The position numbers and the translations under genes are program-made. From the NCBI GenBank assembly GCA_900323505.1, contig OOIN01000006.1, forward strand, positions 744,001-808,000: a DNA stretch of 64,000 nucleotides. Reading direction: 5' to 3'. The DNA comes from Ustilago trichophora (lineage: Eukaryota > Basidiomycota > Ustilaginomycetes > Ustilaginales > Ustilaginaceae). The notes beneath the pieces are model-generated. The model was not told the DNA's origin and did no database searches. It was given only the letters and a program-made list of their open reading frames with translations. This document shows positions 30,130 through 40,846 of this stretch, in pieces. How positions within the stretch are numbered: position 1 is the first letter of the stretch; every line of letters starts with the position of its first letter.

Positions 30130-31920
30130 TTAGGCGATGCCAGCATTGGCAGGCGCAGCACCTCCACCACCACCAGTCGCCGCCTTAGCCCTATTACTAC
30201 GCAACCTCCTCAGCAACGCCAAATTCGACTTGGCTCCCGCAGGCTTCTTCGCCGGTGCCATACCATGTCTAGGCGTCCAGGGTCCAAGCGATGTATCGCT
30301 GTAAAAGTCCATCGGGTAGTCGCCATCCAACGGCAGATGCTTGTCTTCCTCGGGCACCTCACCCTTCCCACCCGCTGGCGTCCTACTCATCCCTAGGCCT
30401 TCTACGTCTTCCTGCCATCCTTTGACCTTTTTCACGCTCACCGCTGCTTCGTATGGGCTCAGTAGCGGCTTGGCGAAAGCCGAACCCCAGTCAATCGACA
30501 ATCGCGGGCAGCTGGATTGAATAAACGCCGCCAGATGCTCGCCAAACAACCCCAGCTTCTGCGGAGACAGTTCCGACAGCAGGATCGGAACATGAGGGAT
30601 CGGAGGCGAATGTTCCGCCAACGACGCCGTCAAAGACTCCAATACGCGCAAGCTACCCTGTCGTCCCAATGTACCAAGCACAACACCCCATCCTGTCGCT
30701 GCGATACGCTCTCCCTCCACGGTCCCACTTTGCTCCTTGTACTTGATGATCGACGTCTCGGGATCCAAATCCATACCCCCTACGCTGTCCTGCGCCAGTC
30801 TGACCGCTTCACCGCGCATCTTCCGCATCTCGGCATGATCGTAAAGCTCCCTTACAAACCTTTTCGTGTATGGGTCGTATCGGAACGCAGGGATGCGCGG
30901 GTTGGCGATCATGATCGATTCGAGGTGGAATCGACCATCGCCAATATAGACGATGGCGTCGATGCTCTCCTTGTCGAGTTTGGGTGAGGTGCATCCGAGC
31001 ACCTCACCTGGGCTCAGTGGTTTCACCTGCGGTACAGTGACTCTGTACTCGCCCGAGCTCCACGACTTCCACTTTGCTGCCTGCGGAATGTGGTCCACCA
31101 TCCCATCGGCCGCAGTGCCGCCCGTGAGCAGCAGTCGATCCGGGTCAGCTTGACTACCCGACACGATCGAACCATCAGCAAGTCGATGCTGTTGCTGTTC
31201 GAGCGCTTCTCGCAGGCCGTGGATTGCGTTGATGAATTGGACGGTTCCTACCAGCGCCAGATGGGTCTGTGCTTGAGATGCCGCGGCTGATGTAGAGTCA
31301 GATCCTTGCTCGCTGGTACCGATCTCAATCTTGGCTCGACCAGCACTTTCGTCCACCTCTGCCCTCTTGCCAGCCGTGTTTTGACTTCCACCAAGAATCT
31401 TGGCTCTGAACTCGTGCTTCTCACTGGGAAAGTTGGCCCGGATCGTAGCAGCAAGGTGCGCAGGGTCGATCGAAATCTCCACAAAGACATACAGGGTCTT
31501 GATCGCCGTCTGATCAACAGGGACGAGACAGCTGTGTCCGTAGTGTACCAGCATATCGCATCCCAGCGCCATGGCCGTATAGTCATCCACGCAGCACGCG
31601 CCGTACGTCACATCTCCCATGATGACCGTTGTGGCATCCGTGAATCGTTCTACGATGTCAGCAATCCCCGTTGCCCACAGTGTGAGTCCTTCCGGCATCT
31701 GGAGCGCAACACATGTTGCAGACGCTTTGCGGATGTGGTGTATAGTTTTGTGGATTTCAAAGTTGTAGTTGGCGGGAAGGATCGAGGCGATGGCTTGGTT
31801 GAGCTCGGGGTCGTCGAGGATCTCGGAAGGAACGGCGTTGGCGATTCGTGGTCGAGAGGGACCGGCCTCGTTGGTAGCAGCGGTGAATCGCTTTCGAGGG
31901 TTTTCTGCATTCGTCTGCAT
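30130..31920 (-). CDS. DPH1: Diphthamide biosynthesis protein 1
   Basis: With Dph2, Dph1 forms the radical-SAM-type [4Fe-4S] enzyme that adds the 3-amino-3-carboxypropyl group to a histidine of elongation factor 2. One exon, 596 residues from the ATG at 31920. Motifs: [47 protein letters not shown] with the first cluster cysteine, and [15 protein letters not shown]. The block [17 protein letters not shown] follows. At about 600 residues it is longer than the yeast protein (about 425), through a Ser/Glu insert around residue 220 and a basic tail. An in-frame ATG at 31995 would add 25 residues rich in Arg/Ser/Thr; I prefer 31920 because the enzyme is cytosolic, but the start is not certain. Confidence 0.9.
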   Translation of the reverse strand: MQTNAENPRKRFTAATNEAGPSRPRIANAVPSEILDDPELNQAIASILPANYNFEIHKTIHHIRKASATCVALQMPEGLTLWATGIADIVERFTDATTVIMGDVTYGACCVDDYTAMALGCDMLVHYGHSCLVPVDQTAIKTLYVFVEISIDPAHLAATIRANFPSEKHEFRAKILGGSQNTAGKRAEVDESAGRAKIEIGTSEQGSDSTSAAASQAQTHLALVGTVQFINAIHGLREALEQQQHRLADGSIVSGSQADPDRLLLTGGTAADGMVDHIPQAAKWKSWSSGEYRVTVPQVKPLSPGEVLGCTSPKLDKESIDAIVYIGDGRFHLESIMIANPRIPAFRYDPYTKRFVRELYDHAEMRKMRGEAVRLAQDSVGGMDLDPETSIIKYKEQSGTVEGERIAATGWGVVLGTLGRQGSLRVLESLTASLAEHSPPIPHVPILLSELSPQKLGLFGEHLAAFIQSSCPRLSIDWGSAFAKPLLSPYEAAVSVKKVKGWQEDVEGLGMSRTPAGGKGEVPEEDKHLPLDGDYPMDFYSDTSLGPWTPRHGMAPAKKPAGAKSNLALLRRLRSNRAKAATGGGGGAAPANAGIA

Positions 31921-32634
31921 ATTGCCTGTCGATCTATGCAGCGTTGAAAACCTTGCGATGATGGTGGGAACAACGTTTTCCTTCTTGATGTCCATGGAAA
32001 GGGTCCAACACTGCCAAATTCTTGCGGCTTCAAAAATTGAGCTTTTCGCTGACAAATCATGACCTTTTGAATTCTGAAACTTCGATCTAACAAAGGTTTT
32101 TGAACCGCCGATGGTAGAACTCTCGCGATATCCGACACGCGACAAGACCAAAGTGGTCAGTCAGTGTCAAGGTCACGATCACAACAATAGCACGCTTGGC
32201 CATAGCACGCATCTCTCTGATCAATGTGCCGCCAGCTTCTTCCTCATCGGAAAAAAACCACAACCACGCAGCACAATTTACAACGAGTAAGAGGTAGGAG
32301 GGGGAAACGGGCGAATCCAATTTCGAGTCTATCTATGAGGCAAAAATCCTATCGCAGCTACTTTCCAAAATCTGGGCAAAAGGTGAACTTCCGCGCGCAT
32401 GGAAGAATGCAAAACGAATGGGGGAAGAACAGTATCAGAGCGGGAATGAGAGAAAGCTTGGGGTGTTGGGTTCAAAAGAAGGTCAGCAGCATCGCTGTTA
32501 GCGCGAGCTGTGTGGTTGGTGGAGATCGGAGGGAATCATGGCTGTAGTCGAGTCCAGATTGAGTAGTTGAAAGGCCAAGAACGAAGAAGGTCTAGGCTTT
32601 CAGGTGCTTTGACCAATGCGCCGAGCAGGACAGC
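31921..32634. other. Intergenic region, no gene seen
   Basis: About 710 bp upstream of DPH1 and downstream of the heme peroxidase gene. The DPH1 frame stays open upstream to 32151 through near-cognate codons, which I do not count as coding. Confidence 0.45.
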
Positions 32635-33867
32635 TTAGTGGCACTTCAAGCCAGCGCCGACACCCTTGATGCCAAAGTCACCAAGCAGGTTGGTGATGGG
32701 GGTGGGGAAGAAGCCCAAGACTGCGTTACCGGCATCGCAGACCAGGTTGCCGAGAGTGGCGCCAGAGGTCTTGGGGTCGATCAGAGAGGCCAGACCCTTG
32801 TAAGCGCCGTCCGAGGTGGGCAGAGGAATGAAGGCGCCCTTGCCAACGCTCCAACCAGGGATCGTAGGCTTGGCGGCCGCGACGATACCAGCCCAGGCAA
32901 GGATCTCGGGAGTCGACATGGGAACAGCACGGCGGGCCCAACCCTTGGGGAATCGCTCGTTCAAGAACCAGCTCTTGATCATGCTCTCGTCAAACTTGAC
33001 AAACGAGCCACGCAGGTTCTCGTGAACGAAACCGCTCTCACCGTAGGCGACAAGCATTCGCCAGGGGTTGAAGTCGAACTGAGGGTTGTTGCGGCGGCCG
33101 TAGTCCCAGGCACGGTATCGGGAGTTGGCGAGAGACCAGATGTTGACGTTACCCTTGCCGTAGTGGTTGGTCTCGTTGATGAACTGAGCGACGAGATGCG
33201 GGTCAGCATCCCAGCTGTTGCCCCAGTAGTGGTCCTTGCGCGTAACAGAGCCGTCTCCCTCGAGGATACCGTGGTGGCTGAGACCGCTGCCCAGTCCGTA
33301 TCGGTCACCGATGGAGAGCTTCATCTGCAGCAGATCACCCATACCGACGAACGAGATACCAGCCAAGATTCCAGCAAGATCAGGGCTAAGGTTGAGACCG
33401 AGGAAAGTACCAACGAGCAATTCGATGGGGTTGACAATACCGTTGCGAGGGATGTAACCGTGGTTGGCAATCGTGTTGAGACCGGGGCAAGGTCCACGCT
33501 TGGCACCCTTGGGAGGAGCCTTCCAAGGGTGAGCTGCATCCTCACCGAGAGGCATGAGGTTGAGGTCACGTCGAACACCGAAGGTCTTGTAGATCTTCTC
33601 AGGGGTGATGTCGGTGATCTTCATGTTGAGCAGGTCACCAGCATCAGGGACCTTGGCCTGGCCGTTGAGCTCACTGACCTTGTTCTTCAGGTCGTTGAAC
33701 AAATTGCCCAGCTGAAGAGGGTTGGCCGAGAGCAGACGCTTCTCAAAGTGCGAGGGCTCACCGTTGGGACCAGGAGCCATCATGGCGCCAATGTTGGGGA
33801 AAGCCAAAGCGGGCGCGGCCATGAAGGCGGCCGACACCAACAGCGGCAGGTTGAAAGAGAACTTCAT
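32635..33867 (-). CDS. Secreted heme-thiolate peroxidase / unspecific peroxygenase-like
   Basis: Family of chloroperoxidase and unspecific peroxygenases, which use H2O2 to oxidise or halogenate organic compounds through a cysteine-bound heme. One exon, 410 residues from the ATG at 33867. A signal peptide of about 23 residues (MKFSFNLPLLVSAAFMAAPA) is followed by a propeptide-like region. The heme ligand motif is PCPGLNTIANHGY with Cys127. An EGD motif at residues 203-205 in ILEGDGSVTRKD is the peroxygenase version of the distal acid site, rather than the EHD of chloroperoxidase. Asn-x-Ser/Thr sites are present, for example NET. The C-terminus is CH. Expected to be secreted; substrate unknown. 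A 411-codon open frame on the opposite strand covers the same stretch and is a codon-bias shadow. Confidence 0.88.
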   Translation of the reverse strand: MKFSFNLPLLVSAAFMAAPALAFPNIGAMMAPGPNGEPSHFEKRLLSANPLQLGNLFNDLKNKVSELNGQAKVPDAGDLLNMKITDITPEKIYKTFGVRRDLNLMPLGEDAAHPWKAPPKGAKRGPCPGLNTIANHGYIPRNGIVNPIELLVGTFLGLNLSPDLAGILAGISFVGMGDLLQMKLSIGDRYGLGSGLSHHGILEGDGSVTRKDHYWGNSWDADPHLVAQFINETNHYGKGNVNIWSLANSRYRAWDYGRRNNPQFDFNPWRMLVAYGESGFVHENLRGSFVKFDESMIKSWFLNERFPKGWARRAVPMSTPEILAWAGIVAAAKPTIPGWSVGKGAFIPLPTSDGAYKGLASLIDPKTSGATLGNLVCDAGNAVLGFFPTPITNLLGDFGIKGVGAGLKCH

Positions 33868-36519
33868 GGTTGAATCACGTCCGAGAACAAAGGAAGGTGA
33901 GGGGGGAGGAGAGAGGGGTGGGGGAAGGTTGTTAAGGGGAGAAGTTGTTGGGAAAAACAAAAGGGAGCTGCTTCGACAAGAAAGACCTTGCTTATATGTG
34001 TCTCTCGTCCTTCATCAGATGCAGCAGCACGGCCTGTAGGGAAGATCAAGCGATGCAGCGGAGGAGGAGGAAGGGGAGCGAGCTTCTGAAACGGGCGCTT
34101 CTGTCATCCGTGCCTCTTGATTGGCCGCTGCAGGCAAGAACAGCAGCACAAGCTGTACAGATGCACAAGGCAGCCAGGCGTTCGAAGCCTCGCTGCAGGC
34201 AATGGAAAGAGGCGGGAGGCGTGATACGCTAGCCGCGTTTCTGATAGCAAAATGGAACTGGTCGCCCCTGCGCGCCGTCAATGGACCTTCTCCGAGACAT
34301 CCCTGCAATTATGTTCTTTGTGTATCACAGGGCATAAGCCTTGTAGCTCGACAAGGAGAATGGCTCAAAGCGACGAAGTGGTAGCCTTGGCCCTCGCACC
34401 ATCAAAGCGCTTGAACTCCGTGCGATTTGGGATCAGGCATCCGCACCTCGCAGCTTCTATTTTCGGCAGTAGCTCCCTTCTCGAGGCGCCGAGGGCACGC
34501 AATTACAGACCTCAACACTATCGAGCTCAGCGAACGTGCCAAGTCGAGAGGAACACCAATCACACTGCATGCGACAAGAGAGAAACAATCAAGCTGCACT
34601 GGAAAAGCAAGAAAGCTTCGACAGATGAACACCGCTGTAAAAGGGTTCGAGCAACAAGATCCGAGGCGCATGCGAGATCCAACTGCCGCGAAGCTCTTTT
34701 CGGTCCGGACCCTCCTGTCATCACAGATGCAAGCAAGACGATCATTCACAAACAAAGAAGAGGTGCCATGGGACATCTGAAACACGACGGCAAGCGGCTG
34801 GATCGCTGCATTTGCGAGATCGACGAGATGATGCTGCATCGAGTGAAGCGGCTCTTCGGCTCTGATCAGAAGCCCCAGTGAGGTCCTCGAACGAGGAGCG
34901 TAAGGAACGGCGCTTGGATCGTCGGGAGCTAGTTGATGAAGCGAAGGGACAAGCGCAAGCCCGACAGCGTCACGGCAAATGATGTGAAGATCGCCTATGT
35001 TTGTACTCGTCATACGGAGCTATCGATGGTGTTTGCTCTGGTTAGAGCACTCTGCCGATGAACATGAGGCGATCCAGACTACATCTGACACCGCATTTTG
35101 TAGGATGAAGGAGGCGCGTACAGTACGAGATTCCATGATGTCGAGATGCACGAAACAGACGCCAGATTGGAAGCGATCTGTGCGTACTGGTGTCCATTTA
35201 CGCGCGCGCACAAACACACAAGGCTGCACGATTGCTCTGCGGTACACTCACAGATCAGCTCAGCAAACCGATGCATGACATGAAGAATCGTCCTGAGCCT
35301 GGTGTTGTAAAACAGAAACGAAGACAGGGAAACGAGCTTCTGCCGTGCTGGCAAGATGGTGGAAGAGCAAGTTGCTGATATGTTTAGCCGAGACTTTTTT
35401 CGGAAAAGAATTTTTCAATGTTTCTCTGTCTCGGAAAAGGGATCTACGGCGTGCATAGCTCGCTCGCCCTCGACTATCATCAACAAATGCTTAGCGCAAT
35501 ACACAAGATGTGAGTGGCGCCCAACGATGGGATGTAAAGCGAGGGAACGTCTGCACGTCGGCGTGGACCAAAATTGCTGCACGTTGGCTGAAAGGTAAAA
35601 AAAATAAGATGGCAACAAACAATCCGTCTCGCCTCGATTTGCATTACTTCGCTACCACTCCCTAGCTGTCAAGCTGCCTGATCAGCTGTCGTGACTGCAT
35701 TGATTGCAGAAGTGTTCATGCAGCCCATGATCCGCACAGCTCTGACATCTATCAAAGCTTTGTACTGCTCCTCGCCTGCAGCTTGCACACGCTTCTGTGC
35801 CAAGTAGTAAATTTTTAATCGACTGTGCGCCCAACTGTGCGTTAAGGCACTGTTGTAACGGCTTTCATGCGATCGACCTAGCGATCAACGCTGCAGGCCG
35901 TATCTTCCGAGGACCCTTCCCATCTGAAGCTTGATCCCGACCATCTGGGAATCCAGACTCTGCTGGCAGATTGCTAGTCAGAAGTCGGGCGACAGGCAGC
36001 TGCTTTCCTCTCAGACTGGCTTGCTTCTTCGCGAAATAGATGTCCAACTCTGCCTTGACCTCCTCCTCCGCCTCTGCTTGTTCGACCTCGCCGTGGCTTA
36101 CACCGTATTGGAATGGGATGGAGTCCTCGCTCCATCTCATCTCCAAATAGCGTTTGGCACACACAGTGTGGACGAGAACCACATCACAGGGATCAGTCGA
36201 GTTCATTTATGTATTGCATCGTCAACCCGAAATCGCGGTTCGTAACTGGACAGCTTTGATGCAGATGCAAAAAAGTACCGTTCGGGGCGTCAAAGTCGGG
36301 ATCTTCGATTCGCGACAATTTTTAGCGAGCAATGCCGCCATTGGCGTCAAATTTCGACATCAAACAACAACACTTCTTCCATGGAAGGCACTTCTTTCTC
36401 ATCGAGACGCTGCTCGCATTGTGTGGTTCACGGTTCGCAATCTAGCGGAAGGATGGTGCCAGAGCCATTTTCTCTCGATTTCGAAGGCGAAAGGGATTCC
36501 GCTTATCAACGGTTAGAGG

Positions 36520-36559
<40 letters not shown>

Positions 36560-37395
36560 GAGGTCGATTCGCATTCTGGGCTCTCTCGCGAACGTGCTTT
36601 TCACATGGCGCTCTTTCTCCTCGGTGTCCCGAAGATGCCTGCAGAGTAGCACAAAGATCTGCGATTGCATAAGATGAACATTTATCCAGTAGGCGTACCA
36701 TTGCAGTAACGACTATCTTTGCCGCAAAAGCTCGCTTTCCTGGCGTCCTGGTTCAAAAGATGGCGAGAGCAGAAGAACTGTTGCGAAAAAAAATCAAGGA
36801 TTGAAAAAAGGAACTCGAAAAACGGGGGGCGAAATTCGAGAAACAATCGGGATCGGGAATCGTCATAGAAGCGATTGCACTAGGTTCCGATCTGAATTGG
36901 CACACCTTCGATTGAATCTAGAGGATTGGCACTGCGAGAGTGTAGCGTGCGAGCAATCTCTGTGGGATCTGGTCTCCAGCTGGACTGGTGGCAAGCGATC
37001 CGAGTCATCACCTGAGCAAAATGACCGGCGTGAGCTCTCATCATGCCGATGCGCCGGCGGTATTATGTCGCCAATCATCGGGTCTGAAAGGAAACCACTT
37101 TCTAAACCTCGACCCGCACACTCAGTCACAACCACATTCATGTCCAAGACGTCAATGGTGAGCAGCGCGTACGCTATATTCCTGTATAGATCGATGCATG
37201 GGGTCCTAAAAACAAAAAAAGAGACCAACAACGCTGATACTGTGTAATGAGCGGGTCTCCGAAACCTAACGAGATGAAGTGAGAATGAATGGGAGCCAAG
37301 GGGAGTCGTGAAAGTTTTTATAAGCGGCAACGTTTTCAGCATCAGCTGTGAGAGTGCGATAAGGGTGACCCAGCGGAGAGTCTTTTAAGCGGCGA
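33868..37395. other. 3.5 kb gene-poor interval
   Basis: Between the heme peroxidase start (minus) and the ZIP transporter stop (minus). The first few hundred bases should hold the peroxidase promoter. The reading frames are at most about 210 codons and occur in conflicting frames on both strands (for example 34252-34881 plus, 34402-35013 minus, 35865-36206 minus). None shows family motifs or a convincing splice chain. A 35-base A homopolymer lies at 36522-36556. A tRNA-like D-arm near 35030 lacks the rest of a tRNA. Possible contents are a decayed element, a long regulatory region, or a fast-evolving or noncoding gene. Confidence 0.5.
36522..36556 (+). repeat. Poly(A) homopolymer, 35 A
   Basis: Thirty-five consecutive A followed by GGGG, inside the gene-poor interval. 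It could be the relic of a retrotransposed poly(A) tail or a simple microsatellite. I found no target-site duplication or element body that decides between them. Confidence 0.95.
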
Positions 37396-38925
37396 TCAGG
37401 CCCAGATGGCGAGCACCGACATGGCCATGATACCGATAGTAAGGGCGACGACGGCTGCAATGCACCTTGCAAGCGAGCTCTTCTGCATCTGCTTGTTGTG
37501 GATAAAGTCGCCACTGAGAAGCTCGACGAGAGCAGTGTAGAGCAAGATGCCGGCACTGAGAGCGTGGAAGGTACCCAAGGTCATGAGGGTGGCGGGACTG
37601 TTGCCGTTGAACGACTTCCTGACACCGATACCGATAGCGACACCGAGGGGGGTGGTGAGAACAAACAAGGTGCCCATGACCATCTTGTAAGCTGTGCTCT
37701 TCCATGTGAGCAATGAGAGACGCGATCCAAGAGCGAGACCCTCGAAGAGCTGGTGGAAAGTGATAGCGATGAGCAAAGCAACGAAACCAGATCCAGTGGC
37801 GACACCGAGCGTAACACCGATGAGGATCGAGTGGAAGATGATACCAGCTTCGATAGCAGATACGTCCCACTCGGCGACCTTGGCCTGTGCGTAGGTGAGG
37901 CCGTTGTACTGGTCCTGTCCTTCCGGAGTGAGGCCGCCGTCCATGGTGGAGTTGGACTCGCGCTTACCAACAGCGTGGTCGTCGGAGTATTCCTGTTGGA
38001 GTGACTGCTGGTTGTCGTGGTTGCAAAGCGTTCCGCTACCGGTTCGCTTGCGCAGGGCGCGGAGAAGGAAAAAGTCGACCAGGAAAACAAGCCAGACAGC
38101 ACCCATCGCAATGGCTGGGCCAGGAGCCTCGTACTTGAGCTCGCCGACGCACTCGTTGGCCCAGTACAGAATGGCGTGGCTCAAAAGGTGGACGAAAGCG
38201 GTGCTGATAATAACACCAGTACCAAAGTGCCTGCAGATGAAGAAGACCTCGTCCGCCCAGCTGCCCCACTTCCTTCCACCAGCGTACATGGTGATCGGGA
38301 GGAAAGTACCAAAGGCCGAACCAGCGAGGAGGATGAAAATGGTGCCAATGTGCAGACCCATGTCGTATGACTCGAGAGGCTTGAGACCGCAACCGTAGAC
38401 CTCGTCGGGACCGTGTGAGTGACCGGCGTGGTTGTGACCTGCGTGAGAGTGACCCGAGTGGTCATGTCCGCTCTCTTCTTCTGCTCCTTCGCAGTGCCAG
38501 TGGTCGCCGTGCAGGTGGCAGTTTTGACCAGCGGGGCTTGCCTGCGCGGCCGCAGCAGTACCAGTGGCAGTGGAGGTGGCAGTTGCAGGGCCGTCACAGT
38601 GCCAGTGGTCTACATGGAGATGGCAGTTCTGTCCAACGGGCGAGGGCTCGATGCTGGGTGCAGAGCTTGCAGCACTTGCAGCAGCAGTTGCCGCACTTGC
38701 AGGGGTAGCAGCAACGGAACCAGAAGCCTCAGGACGAGTCGGATCGCAGTCCCAGTGATCAATAAAGAACTCGCAAAAACCTCGGCCCGTTGGAGAGGGC
38801 GCAATCACCGTGGTCGTAGGGCTGCCGTTGACAGAGACAACAGTTGTGATCGACTGTGCGGCGACCATGGATGCGCCGGCTGCGAGCAGCAGCACAGCGG
38901 CTTTCGAATTGGCAAATCCGAGCAT
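37396..38925 (-). CDS. ZIP zinc transporter with triplicated Cys/His zinc-binding ectodomain
   Basis: Plasma-membrane zinc importer of the ZIP family (fungal Zrt1/ZrfC type). One exon, 509 residues. A signal peptide (about 1-23) leads into an extracellular N-terminus. This carries three modules with two cysteines exactly eight residues apart: C51-C60 (CEFFIDHWDC), C101-C110 (CHLHVDHWHC) and C136-C145 (CHLHGDHWHC). Each follows an SPTG/SPVG/SPAG turn. A His-rich run (about 153-172) precedes the first membrane helix. Eight helices follow. The metal site is formed by the HSILIGVTLG helix and the FHQLFEGLALGSRL helix. The first module has lost most histidines but keeps the spacing. Divergent from the zincophore gene over 1.9 kb. 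The transporter call is firm; zinc specificity is inferred from the ectodomain and neighbour. Confidence 0.92.
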   Translation of the reverse strand: MLGFANSKAAVLLLAAGASMVAAQSITTVVSVNGSPTTTVIAPSPTGRGFCEFFIDHWDCDPTRPEASGSVAATPASAATAAASAASSAPSIEPSPVGQNCHLHVDHWHCDGPATATSTATGTAAAAQASPAGQNCHLHGDHWHCEGAEEESGHDHSGHSHAGHNHAGHSHGPDEVYGCGLKPLESYDMGLHIGTIFILLAGSAFGTFLPITMYAGGRKWGSWADEVFFICRHFGTGVIISTAFVHLLSHAILYWANECVGELKYEAPGPAIAMGAVWLVFLVDFFLLRALRKRTGSGTLCNHDNQQSLQQEYSDDHAVGKRESNSTMDGGLTPEGQDQYNGLTYAQAKVAEWDVSAIEAGIIFHSILIGVTLGVATGSGFVALLIAITFHQLFEGLALGSRLSLLTWKSTAYKMVMGTLFVLTTPLGVAIGIGVRKSFNGNSPATLMTLGTFHALSAGILLYTALVELLSGDFIHNKQMQKSSLARCIAAVVALTIGIMAMSVLAIWA

Positions 38926-39379
38926 ATTGAAACGACAAGTTCTCGAAAAAGAGAAGCGTAGTTGAGGGGAGGATTGTGGCTTCGGGCGGAAAATGCTACC
39001 AAAGCTTGGTTCTTATGTATCTTTCGCCTCGAGAGCAAGCAGAAAAAAAATCGCCGGTGATCATGTGGTTGATCAATCAAACACAATCAGGGATTTTGAA
39101 CGAATTCTTTACGGCTGCTCATAGAAACATCGTTCGTCCGCCCGCTCCCGGACCGTCCTTACAGTTGACCACTTCACAGGTATACTCCGATCATGTTTGC
39201 TCACAAGGATTCTTTCACCTTCATCAGGTCGTTCCTGTTTCTCACATACACAAGCGATAGAAACTTTCGTACCTGACTCTCTTCTCATAAGGTCAAAGCG
39301 AGCCGCCTAGTCTGTTATCGGATGGGGGAGAAGAAGACATAGCGTGTGCATTGTTCTCTTGGCAGATTACGAACTTTCT

Positions 39380-39390
39380 ACCCGAAAGGT
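39380..39390 (+). promoter_or_regulatory. Candidate zinc-responsive element (ACCCGAAAGGT)
   Basis: Matches ACCYYNAAGGT at 10 of 11 positions (G for Y at position 5). It lies about 455 bp upstream of the ZIP start and 1.46 kb upstream of the zincophore start. Confidence 0.35.
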
Positions 39391-40821
39391 CGTTGCTCCT
39401 TAGCTTCAAGTCTCTCCAATCACAGACTATGTTTTAGCACCCATCCGATCCTACACTTTCGAAAGTAGATGGGGAAACAGTGCTTCCAGCTTCAATCTAG
39501 ACTGTCCTTATTCCGACGAGCGGTATCATGTGTAAAGACAAGATGGGTTTTCAAGATCCAATGGAACCGTTGCGATGGTATGCGACGCGGTAACCGGCAG
39601 GGTCGTCGCCAAGACATTTTTTTCGTGCAGTCCAATATTTTTAATTCAGCTGTCAAAAACTGCACGGTCAACCTTTGCTTGAATCTCACGACATCCGCCG
39701 CTGCTTCCCACGTGCAGACAGGGTTCACCATAGCACAGAAACAGAAGTTGCCATATTGGGCAGGTCTGTGGGTGACGGTACCAGTCGTAGATTCGTTCTT
39801 GGCAAGTGCCAAGACAAAGGGTCCTGCAGCTGCTTGCCTTCCTGCTTCCTCTTGTAAACTGCCTACACACGACACGGACGTGCAATTGATCTTCCTTTTC
39901 CTCTCTTCTGCATTGGCTCTGCCCAAGTCACAGGCCAGACAACAGTCAGTCGTCGCCATGGTCGACGCATTCTGCTGCTTTGATACTTTCTTTTTCCTGA
40001 CGTGCCAAGAAGTGTACCCTTCCTCCTCCTTGCACATTTCCACATCGCATTTCTTTGCTTCTCCTTCTCTTCCTCCATCCCAGCTGTGCTCTTCCCCTCT
40101 TCGGGAGATGGTGAACCGAAATCACCCGCCTTCCACCGGATTCGACTAACCCGTCTGGCCCTCATCCCCCATCCCGATCTTCACTTCCATTCTGAAATGC
40201 ACAACCGTAAAGGTCCCCATCCGTCCACTTCCTACTCCCATCGGTTCGGTTCCCACCACTTTAGAACCCAACTCAATTCGCCGATATCCCCGTATTTCGA
40301 GAAGAACTTCGCAGGTTCGAGGACCCTTGGGGTACTAGACTCCCACGCTGATGTACAATCGAACCTCAACGTGAGAGGCTGAAATCCTTCCTCTTTGACC
40401 AGCTCCAGTGTAACTCGCTCTGTGACGGTTCGGGGCCGAGCTTTGACCGGTGCCTGAGGCAGAACTTCTTCTTCTTCTTGCTTCCGTCGCAGTGATGACA
40501 AGAAGTTTGGACTGGGCATTGGATCGGAAAATTCTTGCTTGCTGCAACTCAGCTTGCCGTTTGAGTTCGAAGTCACGGTCGAGAGGACCCGCTGCAGAGA
40601 GTTGAGAGGAAGTCGCGGCTTTGATGCGGGAAGAAGTACTTGTTCGCCGTATGCACATGGCAACGACCTTGTCCAACATCCACAAGCTTTGCACTAACCA
40701 TTGCCTGAGAACCCTCTTGTCGGTGAAAAACTTATAAGAGCCGCCCTGACTAGCTCGCACCTCGACTGACATTTCCTACACTCCGTCTCACCCTTCGACA
40801 CTCGTACCCTTCCCATCTTTC

Positions 40822-40832
40822 ATCCTCAAGGT
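40822..40832 (+). promoter_or_regulatory. Candidate zinc-responsive element (ATCCTCAAGGT)
   Basis: Matches ACCYYNAAGGT at 10 of 11 positions and contains CAAGGT, the core described for the Aspergillus zinc regulator. It lies only 15 bp before the zincophore ATG, so it is probably transcribed, which weakens the case. Confidence 0.25.
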
Positions 40833-40846
40833 TTTCGCTCTCCAAG

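Larger units (their letters stand above)
38926..40846. promoter_or_regulatory. Shared divergent promoter of ZIP transporter and zincophore
   Basis: 1.92 kb between divergent start codons. By eye it contains two near-matches to the zinc-responsive element ACCYYNAAGGT (39380-39390 and 40822-40832). It also contains five GCCAAG/CTTGGC hexamers fitting the PacC/Rim101 consensus GCCARG: 39358-39363, 39608-39613, 39798-39803, 39808-39813 and 40004-40009. A 226-codon frame at 39469-40149 has no family resemblance and is not called. Zinc and pH control of such pairs is known in ascomycetes; its operation here is inference. Confidence 0.5.

Noticed and set aside
32638..33873. 411-codon open frame on the plus strand opposite the heme peroxidase gene
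   Set aside because: It exactly shadows the peroxidase gene in antisense. The peroxidase has a signal peptide and heme motifs; the antisense product has no recognisable domain.
34252..35013. Overlapping 203-209 codon frames on both strands in the gene-poor interval
   Set aside because: No domain, no splice signals linking them to other exons, and the two strands conflict; not enough support to call either.
35020..35100. tRNA-like segment (a GCTC/GAGC stem with a TGGTTA loop)
   Set aside because: It resembles a D-arm, but no acceptor stem, anticodon stem or T-arm with TTCGA could be completed around it.
39469..40149. 226-codon plus-strand frame in the zincophore/transporter promoter
   Set aside because: No family resemblance, composition unlike the neighbouring genes, and it overlaps other short frames. 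Kept as part of the promoter region.
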